Shown here: in pieces, positions 1 to 8,142 of the stretch
How positions within the stretch are numbered: the stretch's first letter is position 1
How the letters are laid out: each line of letters starts with the position of its first letter
Origin: Chthonomonas sp. UBA2387
GTDB lineage: Bacteria; Armatimonadota; Fimbriimonadia; Fimbriimonadales; Fimbriimonadaceae
Reading direction: 5' to 3'
Length of the DNA stretch: 28,571 nucleotides
NCBI GenBank assembly: GCA_002343445.1
Contig: DDSP01000078.1
Span: 1 to 28,571, forward strand
Program-made: the position numbers and the translations under genes
The notes under the pieces: model-generated
What the model was told of the DNA's origin: nothing
What the model saw: the letters and a program-made list of their open reading frames with translations, nothing else
Database searches by the model: none

Positions 1-869
1 TCTCGTTTTTGGGGCGCAGACCCATTCGAAGGTCTCAAGGGGCTTACATCATTTATCCCGGGGACTGCACGAAGCGCTTTCAGGCGTTTCACGAGGTGAT
101 CCCGGGCTTGGGAGCGTTCGCGATTCGGCCGACCGAAGCTGGCAACGCTGCCGGCATGGACACCTTGGCCGAGTTCTTGGAGCGAATCATCGATCACTTG
201 GCAGACCGGTCGACTGCACAGGAACGGGTCAGTTACCACGTCTGGAACAGTTACCGCGAGGTCTCTGATGCACCCCGACGGCCCCCTCCCCAAGTTCGTG
301 AGGCAGACTCCCTTTACGACGGGGAGAGAGCGGTTCCTCCGGCAGAGGAGGTGGTTCTGGTCGCTTGGTATCGGAATCAAGCCCAACTTGATCTTGCACT
401 TCGAGAAAAGGGAATTGTCTATGTTAGGTTGGGCTCAAGACGTGGAGCCTTTCGTGTTCCTCCGAGCTTGTCCATGACGCGGTACGTGCTGCTGCGCGGT
501 GGAAGCGGACGGGACGATGTGATGCCAGGTTTGCTACAGATCAGCAAGCCGGGATATGAGGTACTGACCCGAGCAGACCTAAGAAAGCGGATTGAAGATC
601 GCGGTGCCGTTGGCGTTGCGGAGTGGCAGGCCCTGACCGCAGGAGACGGGGATGGCGATCTTGAGAGCATCTATGCGCTCTTTCATGTCGAGCCAGCCGA
701 GGGGTACGACAACCTCCGCTGGGACGGGACCAGGGTGCTTGACGAGATCGAACGGTACGAGTCCATCGCGCGCAACCGACCCGTTGGTAATGTCGGGAGA
801 ACCTCGCCCTATCCTCGATTGATGAGCCTGAAGCACCTGATGCAAGCGGCGATCATGGCCCGTCCTTAG
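1..869 (+). CDS. DUF2357/McrC-like restriction-associated protein, C-terminal part (5' end outside window)
   Basis: The frame is open to the left edge (first full codon at base 3) and stops at 867-869, so only about 289 C-terminal residues are visible. A segment reading GAYIIYPGD, followed shortly by GLGAFAIRPTE, resembles the end of the nuclease domain in DUF2357/DUF524 (McrC or LlaJI-like) proteins, where a YPG motif is followed by a G-x-G-A-F-x-L-R-P strand. The PD-(D/E)xK catalytic residues would lie upstream, outside the window. The last 150 residues form a separate domain containing RYVLLRG and YALFHVEP strands that I cannot name. These proteins usually act with an AAA+ GTPase/ATPase partner, which would be to the left. 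The base composition looks less GC-rich than the following genes, in keeping with a transferred defence gene. It converges on the Mpl-like gene with a 5-nt gap. Family assignment is from remembered motifs, so moderate. Confidence 0.55.
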   Translation, partial: SFLGRRPIRRSQGAYIIYPGDCTKRFQAFHEVIPGLGAFAIRPTEAGNAAGMDTLAEFLERIIDHLADRSTAQERVSYHVWNSYREVSDAPRRPPPQVREADSLYDGERAVPPAEEVVLVAWYRNQAQLDLALREKGIVYVRLGSRRGAFRVPPSLSMTRYVLLRGGSGRDDVMPGLLQISKPGYEVLTRADLRKRIEDRGAVGVAEWQALTAGDGDGDLESIYALFHVEPAEGYDNLRWDGTRVLDEIERYESIARNRPVGNVGRTSPYPRLMSLKHLMQAAIMARP

Positions 870-874
870 CGCCA

Positions 875-2302
875 TCACCCGAACCGGGCTACGACCGCCG
901 AGACCAGGGCGGGGATGGCGTTGCCCATGTTGCCGCTCGTCATCACGGCCACCACGTCGCCCGGTTCGACCGGGGCCAGTTCCGCCACCGCAGACTCCGC
1001 GTCGCCCACCGCTGCCACGGGGCCGGAAAAGCCCGCGCGGATCAGTTCCAAGATCTCTTGCGTGCCCATCTCGTCCGCGCCCAGCCCCCGCAGCGAGGGA
1101 GGGGAGAAGAGGACCACGCGCGAGGCGTCCGCGAACATCCCCGCATACCAATCCGCCGACGCCCGCGACCGGAACGAGAACGTGTGCGGCTGGAAGAACG
1201 CATGGATCCGCCGGTCGGGGAATTGGCCCCGCAGCGCCGCCAAAAACGCCATGGCTTTCTCGCGAGAGCTGGACAAATCCTCGTAAACCGCCACGGAGCA
1301 CTCGGGCGGGGTCTTGAGTTCGCAGCGCCGCTTCATCCCCGGGAAGCACGCCATGGCCGAGGCCAGCGCCTCGAACGAAACCGCCCCGTGTTCGAGCAGC
1401 ATCGCCGCGACACCTGCCGCGTTTTCGGCATTGTGCACGCCCAGCATGTTGGACAATTCGACTTCGCCCAGCCGCTCGCCGCGCCGCCAGAGCTCGAACG
1501 CCGAGCCGCCGGGGATGCGCCGGAACGCTCGGTAGGACACGTCCCAAGGCCCGTCGCCGCCATAGGTCACCACTCGGGCGCGGCTCAGGGCGGCGACTTC
1601 GGGCACGCGGTAGCCCGTGCCGCAGGCCGCCAACACGCCCGAAGCGGGCAGCATGCCCACCAGTTCGCGGAACCGCTCGACGTAGCTTTCCTCGGTTTTG
1701 AAGAAGTTCTTGTGGTCGTGGACGAGCGACGTGAGGATGGCCGAGGTCGGGCGGTAGCGGACGAACTTGGAGCGGTCGTCCCAGTTCGATGTGGGGTACT
1801 CGTCGCCTTCCAACACGAACCAATCGGAGCCGCCGAGGCGCGCCTGGGGGAAGCCGTTGGGCACCACGCCGAGGAACCACGAGGGGTCCGCGCCGGCATG
1901 GTGCAGCGCCCAGGCCGCCATGGTGGCCGTGCTCGATTTGCCGAAGCTGCCGGTGACCACGATGTTGTGGGTCTGGGCGGCCAGGTCTTCGAGTTCGTCG
2001 GGGAACGAGCGCACGACGACCTTGCCTTGGGCTTGGAGCCGGAAGGCTTCGGCGACCTCTTCGTTGGTGTCGGGCGTGAGTTTGGCGTGTCTGCCGATGA
2101 CGATGCGTTCGGCTTCGGCGGGGATGTTGGCGGCGCGGTGGCCTTCGATCGGTGGAAGTCCTTCGGCGAGCAACATGGACCATTGCGGATCGTAGAAGCC
2201 CTCGTCGGAGCCGGTGACGGTCCAGCCTTGGTCGCGCATGAGGATGGCGGTGGCGCTCATGCCGACGCCGCAGAGGCCGATGAAGTGGACGGAACGGCTC
2301 AT
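875..2302 (-). CDS. mpl: Mur ligase family protein, Mpl-like (UDP-MurNAc:tripeptide ligase homologue), divergent
   Basis: 475-residue Mur ligase. Mpl joins recycled L-Ala-gamma-D-Glu-meso-DAP to UDP-MurNAc in the cytoplasm. The order of domains fits: Rossmann start HFIGLCGVGMSA (6-17), ATP-binding loop TGSFGKSS (117-124), EGDEYP (165-170) at the position of Mpl EADEYD, RSKF (177-180), HDH (195-197), HNAEN (290-294), KRR (324-326) and a C-terminal GDVVAVMTSGNMG that matches the Mpl ending. Length is close to the usual 450-460. Several hallmarks are altered: the P-loop reads GSFGKSS instead of GTHGKTT, and the DD(F/Y)xHHP motif of MurC/Mpl reads YEDLSSS (340-346). It may therefore have another substrate. 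The ATG overlaps the stop of the upstream phosphoesterase gene as ATGA, so it is the last gene of the recF operon. Mur ligase fold is sure; Mpl activity is not. Confidence 0.8.
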   Translation of the reverse strand: MSRSVHFIGLCGVGMSATAILMRDQGWTVTGSDEGFYDPQWSMLLAEGLPPIEGHRAANIPAEAERIVIGRHAKLTPDTNEEVAEAFRLQAQGKVVVRSFPDELEDLAAQTHNIVVTGSFGKSSTATMAAWALHHAGADPSWFLGVVPNGFPQARLGGSDWFVLEGDEYPTSNWDDRSKFVRYRPTSAILTSLVHDHKNFFKTEESYVERFRELVGMLPASGVLAACGTGYRVPEVAALSRARVVTYGGDGPWDVSYRAFRRIPGGSAFELWRRGERLGEVELSNMLGVHNAENAAGVAAMLLEHGAVSFEALASAMACFPGMKRRCELKTPPECSVAVYEDLSSSREKAMAFLAALRGQFPDRRIHAFFQPHTFSFRSRASADWYAGMFADASRVVLFSPPSLRGLGADEMGTQEILELIRAGFSGPVAAVGDAESAVAELAPVEPGDVVAVMTSGNMGNAIPALVSAVVARFG

Positions 2303-3111
2303 AGGGGGTGCAGCTCCAGGATGGAGACTTCGGGCGGGCAGTTGTTGCGCGCGGGGGGCCCGGTGGTGCCGACGCCCCGGCTGACGTAGAGCGGCGTCGG
2401 CGTTTCGTCGAAGAATCCGGCCACGAACCTGGACCCCATGAACGTGTGCATGGGTGTGAAGCCTCCCGGGAAGACCCATTGGCCCCCGTGGCTGTGTCCG
2501 GCGAGCATCAGGGCGGCGCCTGGGGGCAGGCATTCGACCATGTCGGGTTCGTGCCACACGGCGATGGTGGGGCCATCGAGTTCGCGGGCTTGGCGCATGG
2601 CTTCGGCGGGATCGTGGACGCACAGGCGGGCGGAATCCACTCCGGCCCAGACGACCCCGTCTGGGGTGCGGCAGGCCTGGTTGCGCAGGAGGCGGACGCC
2701 GAGGCGCTCGTAGGCGGCCACCAGACGGCGCGCGCCGCATTCGGCCTCGTGGTTGCCAAAGACGGCGATGGCGGGGGCGTCCAGAGCGCACAGGGGCCTC
2801 AGCACGGCTTCGGCGTACGCTGCGGCCTCGGGGAATCCGCGCGAGACCACGTCGCCGGCCAAGACGAACGCGTTGGGCTGTTCGGCGATGGCCAGGGCGA
2901 CGGCGCGTTCGGCGAGTTCGACGCTGTACTCGTGGCCGATGTGCAGGTCGGCGAGGACGGCCACGCGGTAGCCGGCCATCGAGCCGGGCCAGCGGGGGAG
3001 GCGGAGGCGTTTGCGCTCGACGACCAGGCGGCGCGATTCGACCAGGCAGCCATAGACGAGCCATGCCGCCGACACCGCACCCAACCCGAACGCCAGATCA
3101 CGCCACCGCAA
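2299..3111 (-). CDS. Membrane-anchored calcineurin-like metallophosphoesterase (YkuE-like)
   Basis: 270 residues from a TTG start. An N-terminal hydrophobic segment (about 5-24) is followed by a basic linker and a calcineurin-type phosphoesterase domain. Metal ligands are visible in order: D55-x-H57 (LADLHIGH), GD (86-87), GNHE (119-122), WHEPD (186-190) and GHSHGG (205-210). The ending GVGTTGPPARNNCPPEV is typical of the YkuE-like predicted phosphohydrolases, some of which hydrolyse UDP-diacylglucosamine-type or other membrane-associated phosphoesters. TTG at 3109-3111 lies 2 nt beyond the comEC stop and keeps the membrane segment; no strong ribosome site is seen, so coupling to comEC is likely. 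A downstream GTG or ATG would remove the anchor. It overlaps the Mpl-like gene by 4 nt (ATGA). Substrate unknown. Confidence 0.82.
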   Translation of the reverse strand: MRWRDLAFGLGAVSAAWLVYGCLVESRRLVVERKRLRLPRWPGSMAGYRVAVLADLHIGHEYSVELAERAVALAIAEQPNAFVLAGDVVSRGFPEAAAYAEAVLRPLCALDAPAIAVFGNHEAECGARRLVAAYERLGVRLLRNQACRTPDGVVWAGVDSARLCVHDPAEAMRQARELDGPTIAVWHEPDMVECLPPGAALMLAGHSHGGQWVFPGGFTPMHTFMGSRFVAGFFDETPTPLYVSRGVGTTGPPARNNCPPEVSILELHPL

Positions 3112-3113
3112 CG

Positions 3114-4523
3114 TTAGGGCAAGATACCACTCGGACGGAGGACGGGGGTCCGCCGGGTGGGCGACCACGCGAGCGCGAACCCGACGTAGATCGCCACGAC
3201 CAGCCACGCGGGGACGGGCGGCACGTAGACGGCGGCCAGCGGCCACTGGGCCACGCCTTCGATGACGGCGACCATCCATCCCACGAGCGGCTGGACCAAG
3301 TCGCCATAGACGAACCGGGCGACTTCGGGGAAGGCCAGCGTGGCCGGGAGCGCGAGCATGCCCACCAACACCACGACGAACGCCACGGGCACCACGAGCA
3401 TGTTGGTGCCGATGGACGAGAGGGAGACCACGCCGAAGTGGTAGGCCACCAGCGGCGCCGAGGCCAGAAACGCCACCAGGCTCACCGTGGCCAAGCCGAC
3501 GAAGTAATCGCGGACGGCGTCCCACATGCCCGTGGCGCGCTCGATGGGGAAGCGGATGAAGAGGCTCAGGGACGCGGCGGTGAGATAGGAGAGTTGGAAG
3601 CCCATGTCGAGGACCGATCCCGGCGACCACAGGAGTTCGGCGGAGCCTGCGACGGCGACGGCGGAGAGGCCATCGGGTTCGCGTTTGAACAGGTAGGAGG
3701 AGAAGAACAGGGCGCCCATCGCCACGGCGCGGAGCACGGGCGGGCGAAGGCCGGCGGCTCCGGCGTAGATGGCGAGGACCAGCAACAGGAGGGCCACTTG
3801 GGCGGCGCGCGGCAGGGGCAACAGGCCGAGCAGCCCGTGGATGCCGAACGCGAGGATGAGCACGTGCAGGCCCGAGGCGCTGACGATGTGGGCGGTTCCG
3901 GTGCGCGAGAGTTGGTCGTTGGCCGAATCGTCGAGGCTGCCGCGCACGTTGAAGCAGAGGGCCTTCATCCAGTCGGCGGCTTCTGGGCTCATGGCTTGGT
4001 CCACGGTTTCGACGAAGGCGCGCCGCCATGCGAGGCCGACTCGGAAGGGCCACGGGCCTTGGCCGAGGACCTCGACCCGCTGGCTGAGGGGCAGGACCAG
4101 GCCGCGCGTGCCGATGCGGCGGTAGTAGTCGGCAGCGCTTTCGGACGGGGGCTGGACGAACGCTCGGAAGGCGACGGTGTCGCCGAGCGAGAGGTCTTGG
4201 TCGGCGCTGACGCGGAGCATGAAGCGGCCCTGGCCGGTGGCGAGGCGCGCCGTTTGCGAATCGGCGGTCCACATGGGCACGGAGACGACGCGTCCTTGTC
4301 CTTCCCAGAACCGCTCGACGGGCTCGAATTCAACGTCTGGCGAGGGGCCGATCGCCACGCCGAGGGCGTAGAAGCTCAGCAGGAAGCGGCGAGAGACGGG
4401 CGAGAGCAGGAACGTGAGGATGGCGGGGACGAGCGCCCACCACGGCTCGACGCGGGTGGAACAGCCGGCCAGCAGACCGAGGAAGAGGGTCAGCAGCGGG
4501 CGGCGCTCAAGGTTCGCGATCAC
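3114..4523 (-). CDS. comEC: ComEC/Rec2-type DNA uptake channel protein without nuclease domain
   Basis: 469-residue polytopic membrane protein. ComEC forms the inner-membrane channel that brings single-stranded DNA into the cell during transformation. Residues 1-60 hold the first membrane helices, about 65-150 a soluble OB-like (DUF4131-type) region, and the Competence domain follows with the hallmark TGTAHIVSASGLHVL (208-222) and about eight more hydrophobic helices. Full-length ComEC (700-800 residues) adds a C-terminal metallo-beta-lactamase-like domain; here the protein ends soon after the last helix, so that domain is absent. The start is GTG at 4521-4523 with GAGAGGAGGAGG (4534-4545) 10 nt upstream. 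It overlaps the dciA-like gene by 17 nt and is followed by the phosphoesterase gene. Confidence 0.85.
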   Translation of the reverse strand: MIANLERRPLLTLFLGLLAGCSTRVEPWWALVPAILTFLLSPVSRRFLLSFYALGVAIGPSPDVEFEPVERFWEGQGRVVSVPMWTADSQTARLATGQGRFMLRVSADQDLSLGDTVAFRAFVQPPSESAADYYRRIGTRGLVLPLSQRVEVLGQGPWPFRVGLAWRRAFVETVDQAMSPEAADWMKALCFNVRGSLDDSANDQLSRTGTAHIVSASGLHVLILAFGIHGLLGLLPLPRAAQVALLLLVLAIYAGAAGLRPPVLRAVAMGALFFSSYLFKREPDGLSAVAVAGSAELLWSPGSVLDMGFQLSYLTAASLSLFIRFPIERATGMWDAVRDYFVGLATVSLVAFLASAPLVAYHFGVVSLSSIGTNMLVVPVAFVVVLVGMLALPATLAFPEVARFVYGDLVQPLVGWMVAVIEGVAQWPLAAVYVPPVPAWLVVAIYVGFALAWSPTRRTPVLRPSGILP

Positions 4524-4914
4524 CGAGCAGACGCCTCCTCCTCTCGGTGATCTCGCGCAGCGTCATGCGGTCGTAATCGGGCAGGTCTTTGGGTTCGGGC
4601 GCGGGGCTGGGCGGGACGACCTTTCGGACGCCGAACCGCGCGCTTTTGAACAGGTCCTCGCCCGCCGCTTGGTTCAGCCGCTGCAGGATGGTGTCTTTGG
4701 CCATGCGCAGTTCTTGGGCCCACACAGCTTCGGCCACGGCCACCCACACCGTGCCTTCCTCGTAGCGCTCGGGCTGCGACTTGCTGGCCAGCAGAGGGCC
4801 CACGACCGAGGGCCATTGGCGGAGGGCCCGGGTGGCCCGGGTGGCGCGCAGCATCTCGGCCTTGCCGACGGCGTCGGGGATCAGGGCTCGAAAGGCGCGC
4901 GGTTCTTTAGCCAT
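4507..4914 (-). CDS. dciA: DUF721 / DciA-like protein (replicative helicase operator-loader)
   Basis: 135 residues. DciA-type DUF721 proteins bind DnaB and help load it in bacteria lacking DnaC/DnaI. The domain pattern is visible: RQWPSVVGPLLASKSQPERY, then GTVWVAVAEAVWAQELR (the conserved W-x-x-E-L core), then ILQRLNQAAG. A basic tail with ITERRRRLL follows. The ATG lies inside the end of recF (8-nt overlap), and the 3' end overlaps comEC by 17 nt, so it is translated within the recF operon. The recF-DUF721 adjacency is typical of origin-proximal gene clusters in actinobacteria and others, which supports the call. Confidence 0.78.
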   Translation of the reverse strand: MAKEPRAFRALIPDAVGKAEMLRATRATRALRQWPSVVGPLLASKSQPERYEEGTVWVAVAEAVWAQELRMAKDTILQRLNQAAGEDLFKSARFGVRKVVPPSPAPEPKDLPDYDRMTLREITERRRRLLGDREP

Positions 4915-6028
4915 GGCTGGGGGCGATGGTGCCTTCCACCACTTGGAATCGGCGACTGCGGTCCAAGATGGCCGGGCCTGCCGCCGCCGACTCTGTACAG
5001 GTTAGCACCGTTTGGCCTTGGTAGCGGCTCACGACTTCGGCGAGGCGTTCGCGGCGCGAGGCGTCGAGGTCGGAGAGCACGTCGTCGAGCAGCAGGAGGG
5101 GCGGTTCGCCGGTTCGGGACTCCATGGCTGCCGCGGTGGCGAACTTGAGCGCGAGGACGGCGCACCGCTGTTGGCCCAGCGAGCCGTGTGTGCGGGCCGG
5201 ACGGCCGTCCAAGCGGAGTTCCAAGTCGTCCCGGTGGGGTCCGACGCTGGTCGAGCCTCGGGCCGTGTCTCGGTGCCGGCTGGAAGCCAGCGTCGCGGCC
5301 AGGGTTGGGGCGTCGCCCGATTCGTCGGTGGCGGCGTAGCGCCAGCCGAGGGTTTCTCGTTGCGAGAGGCCGGCGTAGCGCTCTTGGGCCAGGGGGCTGG
5401 CTTCGGCGAGGAACGTGGTCCGCTCGCGGCGGATGACGGCGCCCGATTCGGCGAGTTGGGCTTCCCACGCGTCGAACTGCTCGGAGCCCACGGGCTGGTC
5501 TTGGGCGAGCCTGAGCAACGCGTTGCGATGTTCGAGGGCGCGCTTGTAGACCGTGAACGCCCGCAGGTAGGCCGTCGAGCATTGGGCGAGGAGCAGGTCG
5601 AGGAACTGGCGTCGGTCGGCGGGTTCGCCTCGGACGATGAGCATGTCTTCGAGGCTCACGCAGACGCACGGGAGACGGCCGATCAGGTCCGAGGCCTTGG
5701 GGAGCTTCATCGCGTTGAGCGCTGCTTCTTTGCGTCCGTGCCGCTTGACCACCATGCCGATGGTCGTCTGGAGCGGTGCGAGTTCGGCTTCGACCCATGC
5801 GGCGTCGCGTTCGTCCCTAACCACTTCGCTGTCGCGGGAACCTCGGAGGGCCTTTGTGGTCGAAAGCATGTACAGCGCTTCGAGGAGGCTGGTCTTGCCT
5901 TGTCCGTTGGGGCCTTCGACGACGTTGAACCCCTGGGTCAGCTCGACCTCGGCTTCGGCATAGATGCGGAAGTCCCTGACCTTCAGAGACGAGACCCACG
6001 TCCGGTCGTTCGGGATGTCCCCACTCAT
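4907..6028 (-). CDS. recF: RecF DNA replication and repair ATPase
   Basis: 373 residues, normal RecF length. RecF helps RecR load RecA at gaps and stalled forks. Seen in order: start of the ABC-type head with LKVRDFRIYAEAEVEL, Walker A GPNGQGKT (39-46), SLEDMLIVRGEPADRR (125-140), SVGPHRDDL (261-269), the signature GSLGQQR (282-288), Walker B LLLLDDV (311-317) and D-loop SDLD (319-322). The coiled-coil arm is between. ATG at 6026-6028 follows AAAGGAG by about 14 nt, which is long; no better in-frame start is visible. It is the first gene of the minus-strand operon and its 5' side faces a gap with DnaA-box-like sites. Confidence 0.93.
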   Translation of the reverse strand: MSGDIPNDRTWVSSLKVRDFRIYAEAEVELTQGFNVVEGPNGQGKTSLLEALYMLSTTKALRGSRDSEVVRDERDAAWVEAELAPLQTTIGMVVKRHGRKEAALNAMKLPKASDLIGRLPCVCVSLEDMLIVRGEPADRRQFLDLLLAQCSTAYLRAFTVYKRALEHRNALLRLAQDQPVGSEQFDAWEAQLAESGAVIRRERTTFLAEASPLAQERYAGLSQRETLGWRYAATDESGDAPTLAATLASSRHRDTARGSTSVGPHRDDLELRLDGRPARTHGSLGQQRCAVLALKFATAAAMESRTGEPPLLLLDDVLSDLDASRRERLAEVVSRYQGQTVLTCTESAAAGPAILDRSRRFQVVEGTIAPSHG

Positions 6029-6410
6029 TGGGAGAAATCAAACTCCTTTCTAATCCATGCTCTTGTTCTTATTGCGGGCAGCCCGAATGTGGAAAACCGC
6101 AGATCGAACTTGAACGTTTCCGCAGGGCTAGGTTCAACCGAAGCTGATCCGAGGCGTTCGTATACGTGGAAAAGCATGTGGACAATTCCGCGATCTGTCG
6201 AAGTTTGCGGGGTGGGAGCGTCGGCACAATCCCCAATCGCCGTCGGACGGGCACCTTTCCACCCCCACTGTGGAAACCGGGTTGGCATTCGGGTGGAAGG
6301 ACGAACCACGGTGCGACTAGAATAGCCCATCATCCAATTCGGTCCCATTCTGCGCGATTCCCCGGGGTCGCGGGAGTTGGGGGGGATGGATGCAGAGGTG
6401 CACCAAAACG
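6029..6410. promoter_or_regulatory. Divergent intergenic region with DnaA-box-like cluster (candidate oriC or DnaA-controlled promoter)
   Basis: No gene is supported in this gap between recF (minus) and the acyl-CoA synthetase gene (plus). On the minus strand it holds TTTTCCACA (6088-6096, fits the DnaA box TTWTNCACA), TTTTCCACG (6165-6173), TTGTCCACA (6177-6185) and GTTTCCACA (6269-6277), each of the last three one base from consensus and all in the same orientation. CTTTCCACC (6255-6263, plus strand) is a weaker match. A somewhat AT-richer stretch lies at 6036-6075 next to recF. TAGAAT (6318-6323) could be a -10 element for the plus-strand operon. Genes diverge on both sides. dnaA itself is not in view. 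Origin function is inference. Confidence 0.5.
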
Positions 6411-8138
6411 ATGAGCGACGCTGCAATCAATCTGGGACGGGCCCTGTTACGATCGGAAAGTCGGTACGGCGACAAGGCGGCTCTGCTGGTCCCGGAGCGT
6501 TCGGGTGTGTTCCGAACCGTGACGTACCGCGAGATGGCGGATATGGTGCGCCGCTATGCGGAAGTGCTCGACGAACTGCACCTTTCGCCGGGCGACCGCG
6601 TCGCCATTCAGGGCGAGAACTCGGTGAATTGGGCGCTGGCCGATTGGGCGTGCCAGACGTTGGGGCTTGTCGTCGTTCCGATTTATCCAACTCTTCCGGC
6701 CGATCAGGCTCAATACATCGTGCACGACGCTGGCGCATCGGTGGTTCTCGCGGGGTCGGAGGAGCAGGTGGCCAAGACCAAAGGCATGCCCGGGGTTCGC
6801 GTCGAGTTGCTGGTCGGTGCGGGTTCGATCGCGGAGCGGGCCGAGGCTGCGGGCGAAAGGATGACGCGCGAGGCCTGGGAGGCTCGGATCGCCTCGGTCA
6901 AGCCCGACGACCTGGCCACGATCATCTACACCAGCGGCACTACGGGCAACCCCAAGGGCGCGATGCTGCAGCATCGCGCGTTCACGAGTTTGGCGGACAG
7001 CATCCTGACCAGCCTGCCCATCAACGAGCACGACACCTTTCTCTCGTTCCTGCCGATTTCACACGTTTACGAGCGGTTTGCCGGCCACTTCTTGCCCATA
7101 TGCGTTGGAGCGACGATTGGTTACGCCGGTTCGCTGAGGACGCTTGCGAACGACTTGTTGGCTGTTCGGCCCACGATCATGTTGTGCGTGCCTCGGTTCT
7201 TGGAGTCGTTCAAGGCCAAGGTGGTCGAGGGTGCGGCCAAGGCGCCGCCGCTTCGGCGCTGGCTGTTCGAGAAGGCTTTGGAGCAAGGCACGCGTCGATG
7301 GCGCGGCGAGAGCACGATGTTTGTCGGGCTGCTGGACAAGATCGTGGGGCAGAAGATCCGCGACCGCGTCGGGGGACGCTTGCGGTTCTTTGTTTCGGGC
7401 GGCGCGGCCATGCCGATGCATGTGGCGGAGTTCTTCGGCGCGTTCAACCTCATGGTGTTGCAGGGATATGGCCTCACCGAGACGACGGCCGCCACCTCGT
7501 TCAACCCTCCCGACGACAACAAGCCGCACACGGTCGGCATTCCGATTGACGGTGTCGAGGTGAAGATCGCGGCGGACGGCGAGATCCTGATCCGGGGGAG
7601 CAGCCGCATGGTGGGCTACTACCATCTGCCCGAGGAAACGGCGGCTGCGATTGACGCGGACGGCTGGTTCCATTCGGGCGATATCGGCGAGTTTGAGGGC
7701 CGACACCTGAAGATTACCGACCGGAAAAAGGACATTCTCGTGCTGGCCAACGGCAAGAACGTCGCTCCGGCGCGGATCGAGGGGCTGCTCAAGGAGGGCC
7801 GCTCGATCGGCGAGGCTGTCGCCTTCGGCGACGGCGAAGAGTACATCGCCGCACTCATCGTGCCCGAGTTCGACGTCATCCGGGCCGAGCTGAAGAACCA
7901 GGGCATCGACCCGGGAACCGACGAGCAGATGATCGAACGCGAGGACGTCCGCGCGATGGTCAAGAAGGACGTCGAAGCCGCCAACCGACGGCTGGCCGAC
8001 TTCGAGAAGGTCAAGCGGCACACGCTTCTTGCCCGAGCGTTCTCGATCGACGAGGGCGAACTGACGCCTTCCCTGAAGGTCAAGCGGCGCGTGGTTCGCG
8101 ACCGTTACGCCTCCGAAATCGCCTCGATGATGAAGTGA
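6411..8138 (+). CDS. Long-chain acyl-CoA synthetase (AMP-binding, FadD15-like)
   Basis: 575 residues with the ATG at 6411; ATG at 6390 would add seven. GAGGTG (6395-6400) lies 10 nt before 6411, so I prefer the later start. The enzyme activates fatty acids with ATP and CoA via an acyl-adenylate. Motifs: P-loop YTSGTTGNPKGAM (from residue 173), FLPISHVYER, FFVSGGAAMP, GYGLTETTAA (about 352), GWFHSGDIG with the adenylate-binding Asp at about 424, and ITDRKKDILVLANGKNVAP. The C-terminal half with MIEREDVRAMVKKDVEAAN matches the longer FadD15/AMP-dependent synthetase type. First gene of a long plus-strand series; the next gene starts 4 nt after its stop. Confidence 0.92.
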   Translation: MSDAAINLGRALLRSESRYGDKAALLVPERSGVFRTVTYREMADMVRRYAEVLDELHLSPGDRVAIQGENSVNWALADWACQTLGLVVVPIYPTLPADQAQYIVHDAGASVVLAGSEEQVAKTKGMPGVRVELLVGAGSIAERAEAAGERMTREAWEARIASVKPDDLATIIYTSGTTGNPKGAMLQHRAFTSLADSILTSLPINEHDTFLSFLPISHVYERFAGHFLPICVGATIGYAGSLRTLANDLLAVRPTIMLCVPRFLESFKAKVVEGAAKAPPLRRWLFEKALEQGTRRWRGESTMFVGLLDKIVGQKIRDRVGGRLRFFVSGGAAMPMHVAEFFGAFNLMVLQGYGLTETTAATSFNPPDDNKPHTVGIPIDGVEVKIAADGEILIRGSSRMVGYYHLPEETAAAIDADGWFHSGDIGEFEGRHLKITDRKKDILVLANGKNVAPARIEGLLKEGRSIGEAVAFGDGEEYIAALIVPEFDVIRAELKNQGIDPGTDEQMIEREDVRAMVKKDVEAANRRLADFEKVKRHTLLARAFSIDEGELTPSLKVKRRVVRDRYASEIASMMK

Positions 8139-8142
8139 CGCT

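Noticed and set aside
3063..4550. 495-codon plus-strand frame opposite comEC
   Set aside because: Translation is Gly/Glu/His-rich without hydrophobic core; comEC on the other strand has membrane helices and the competence motif.
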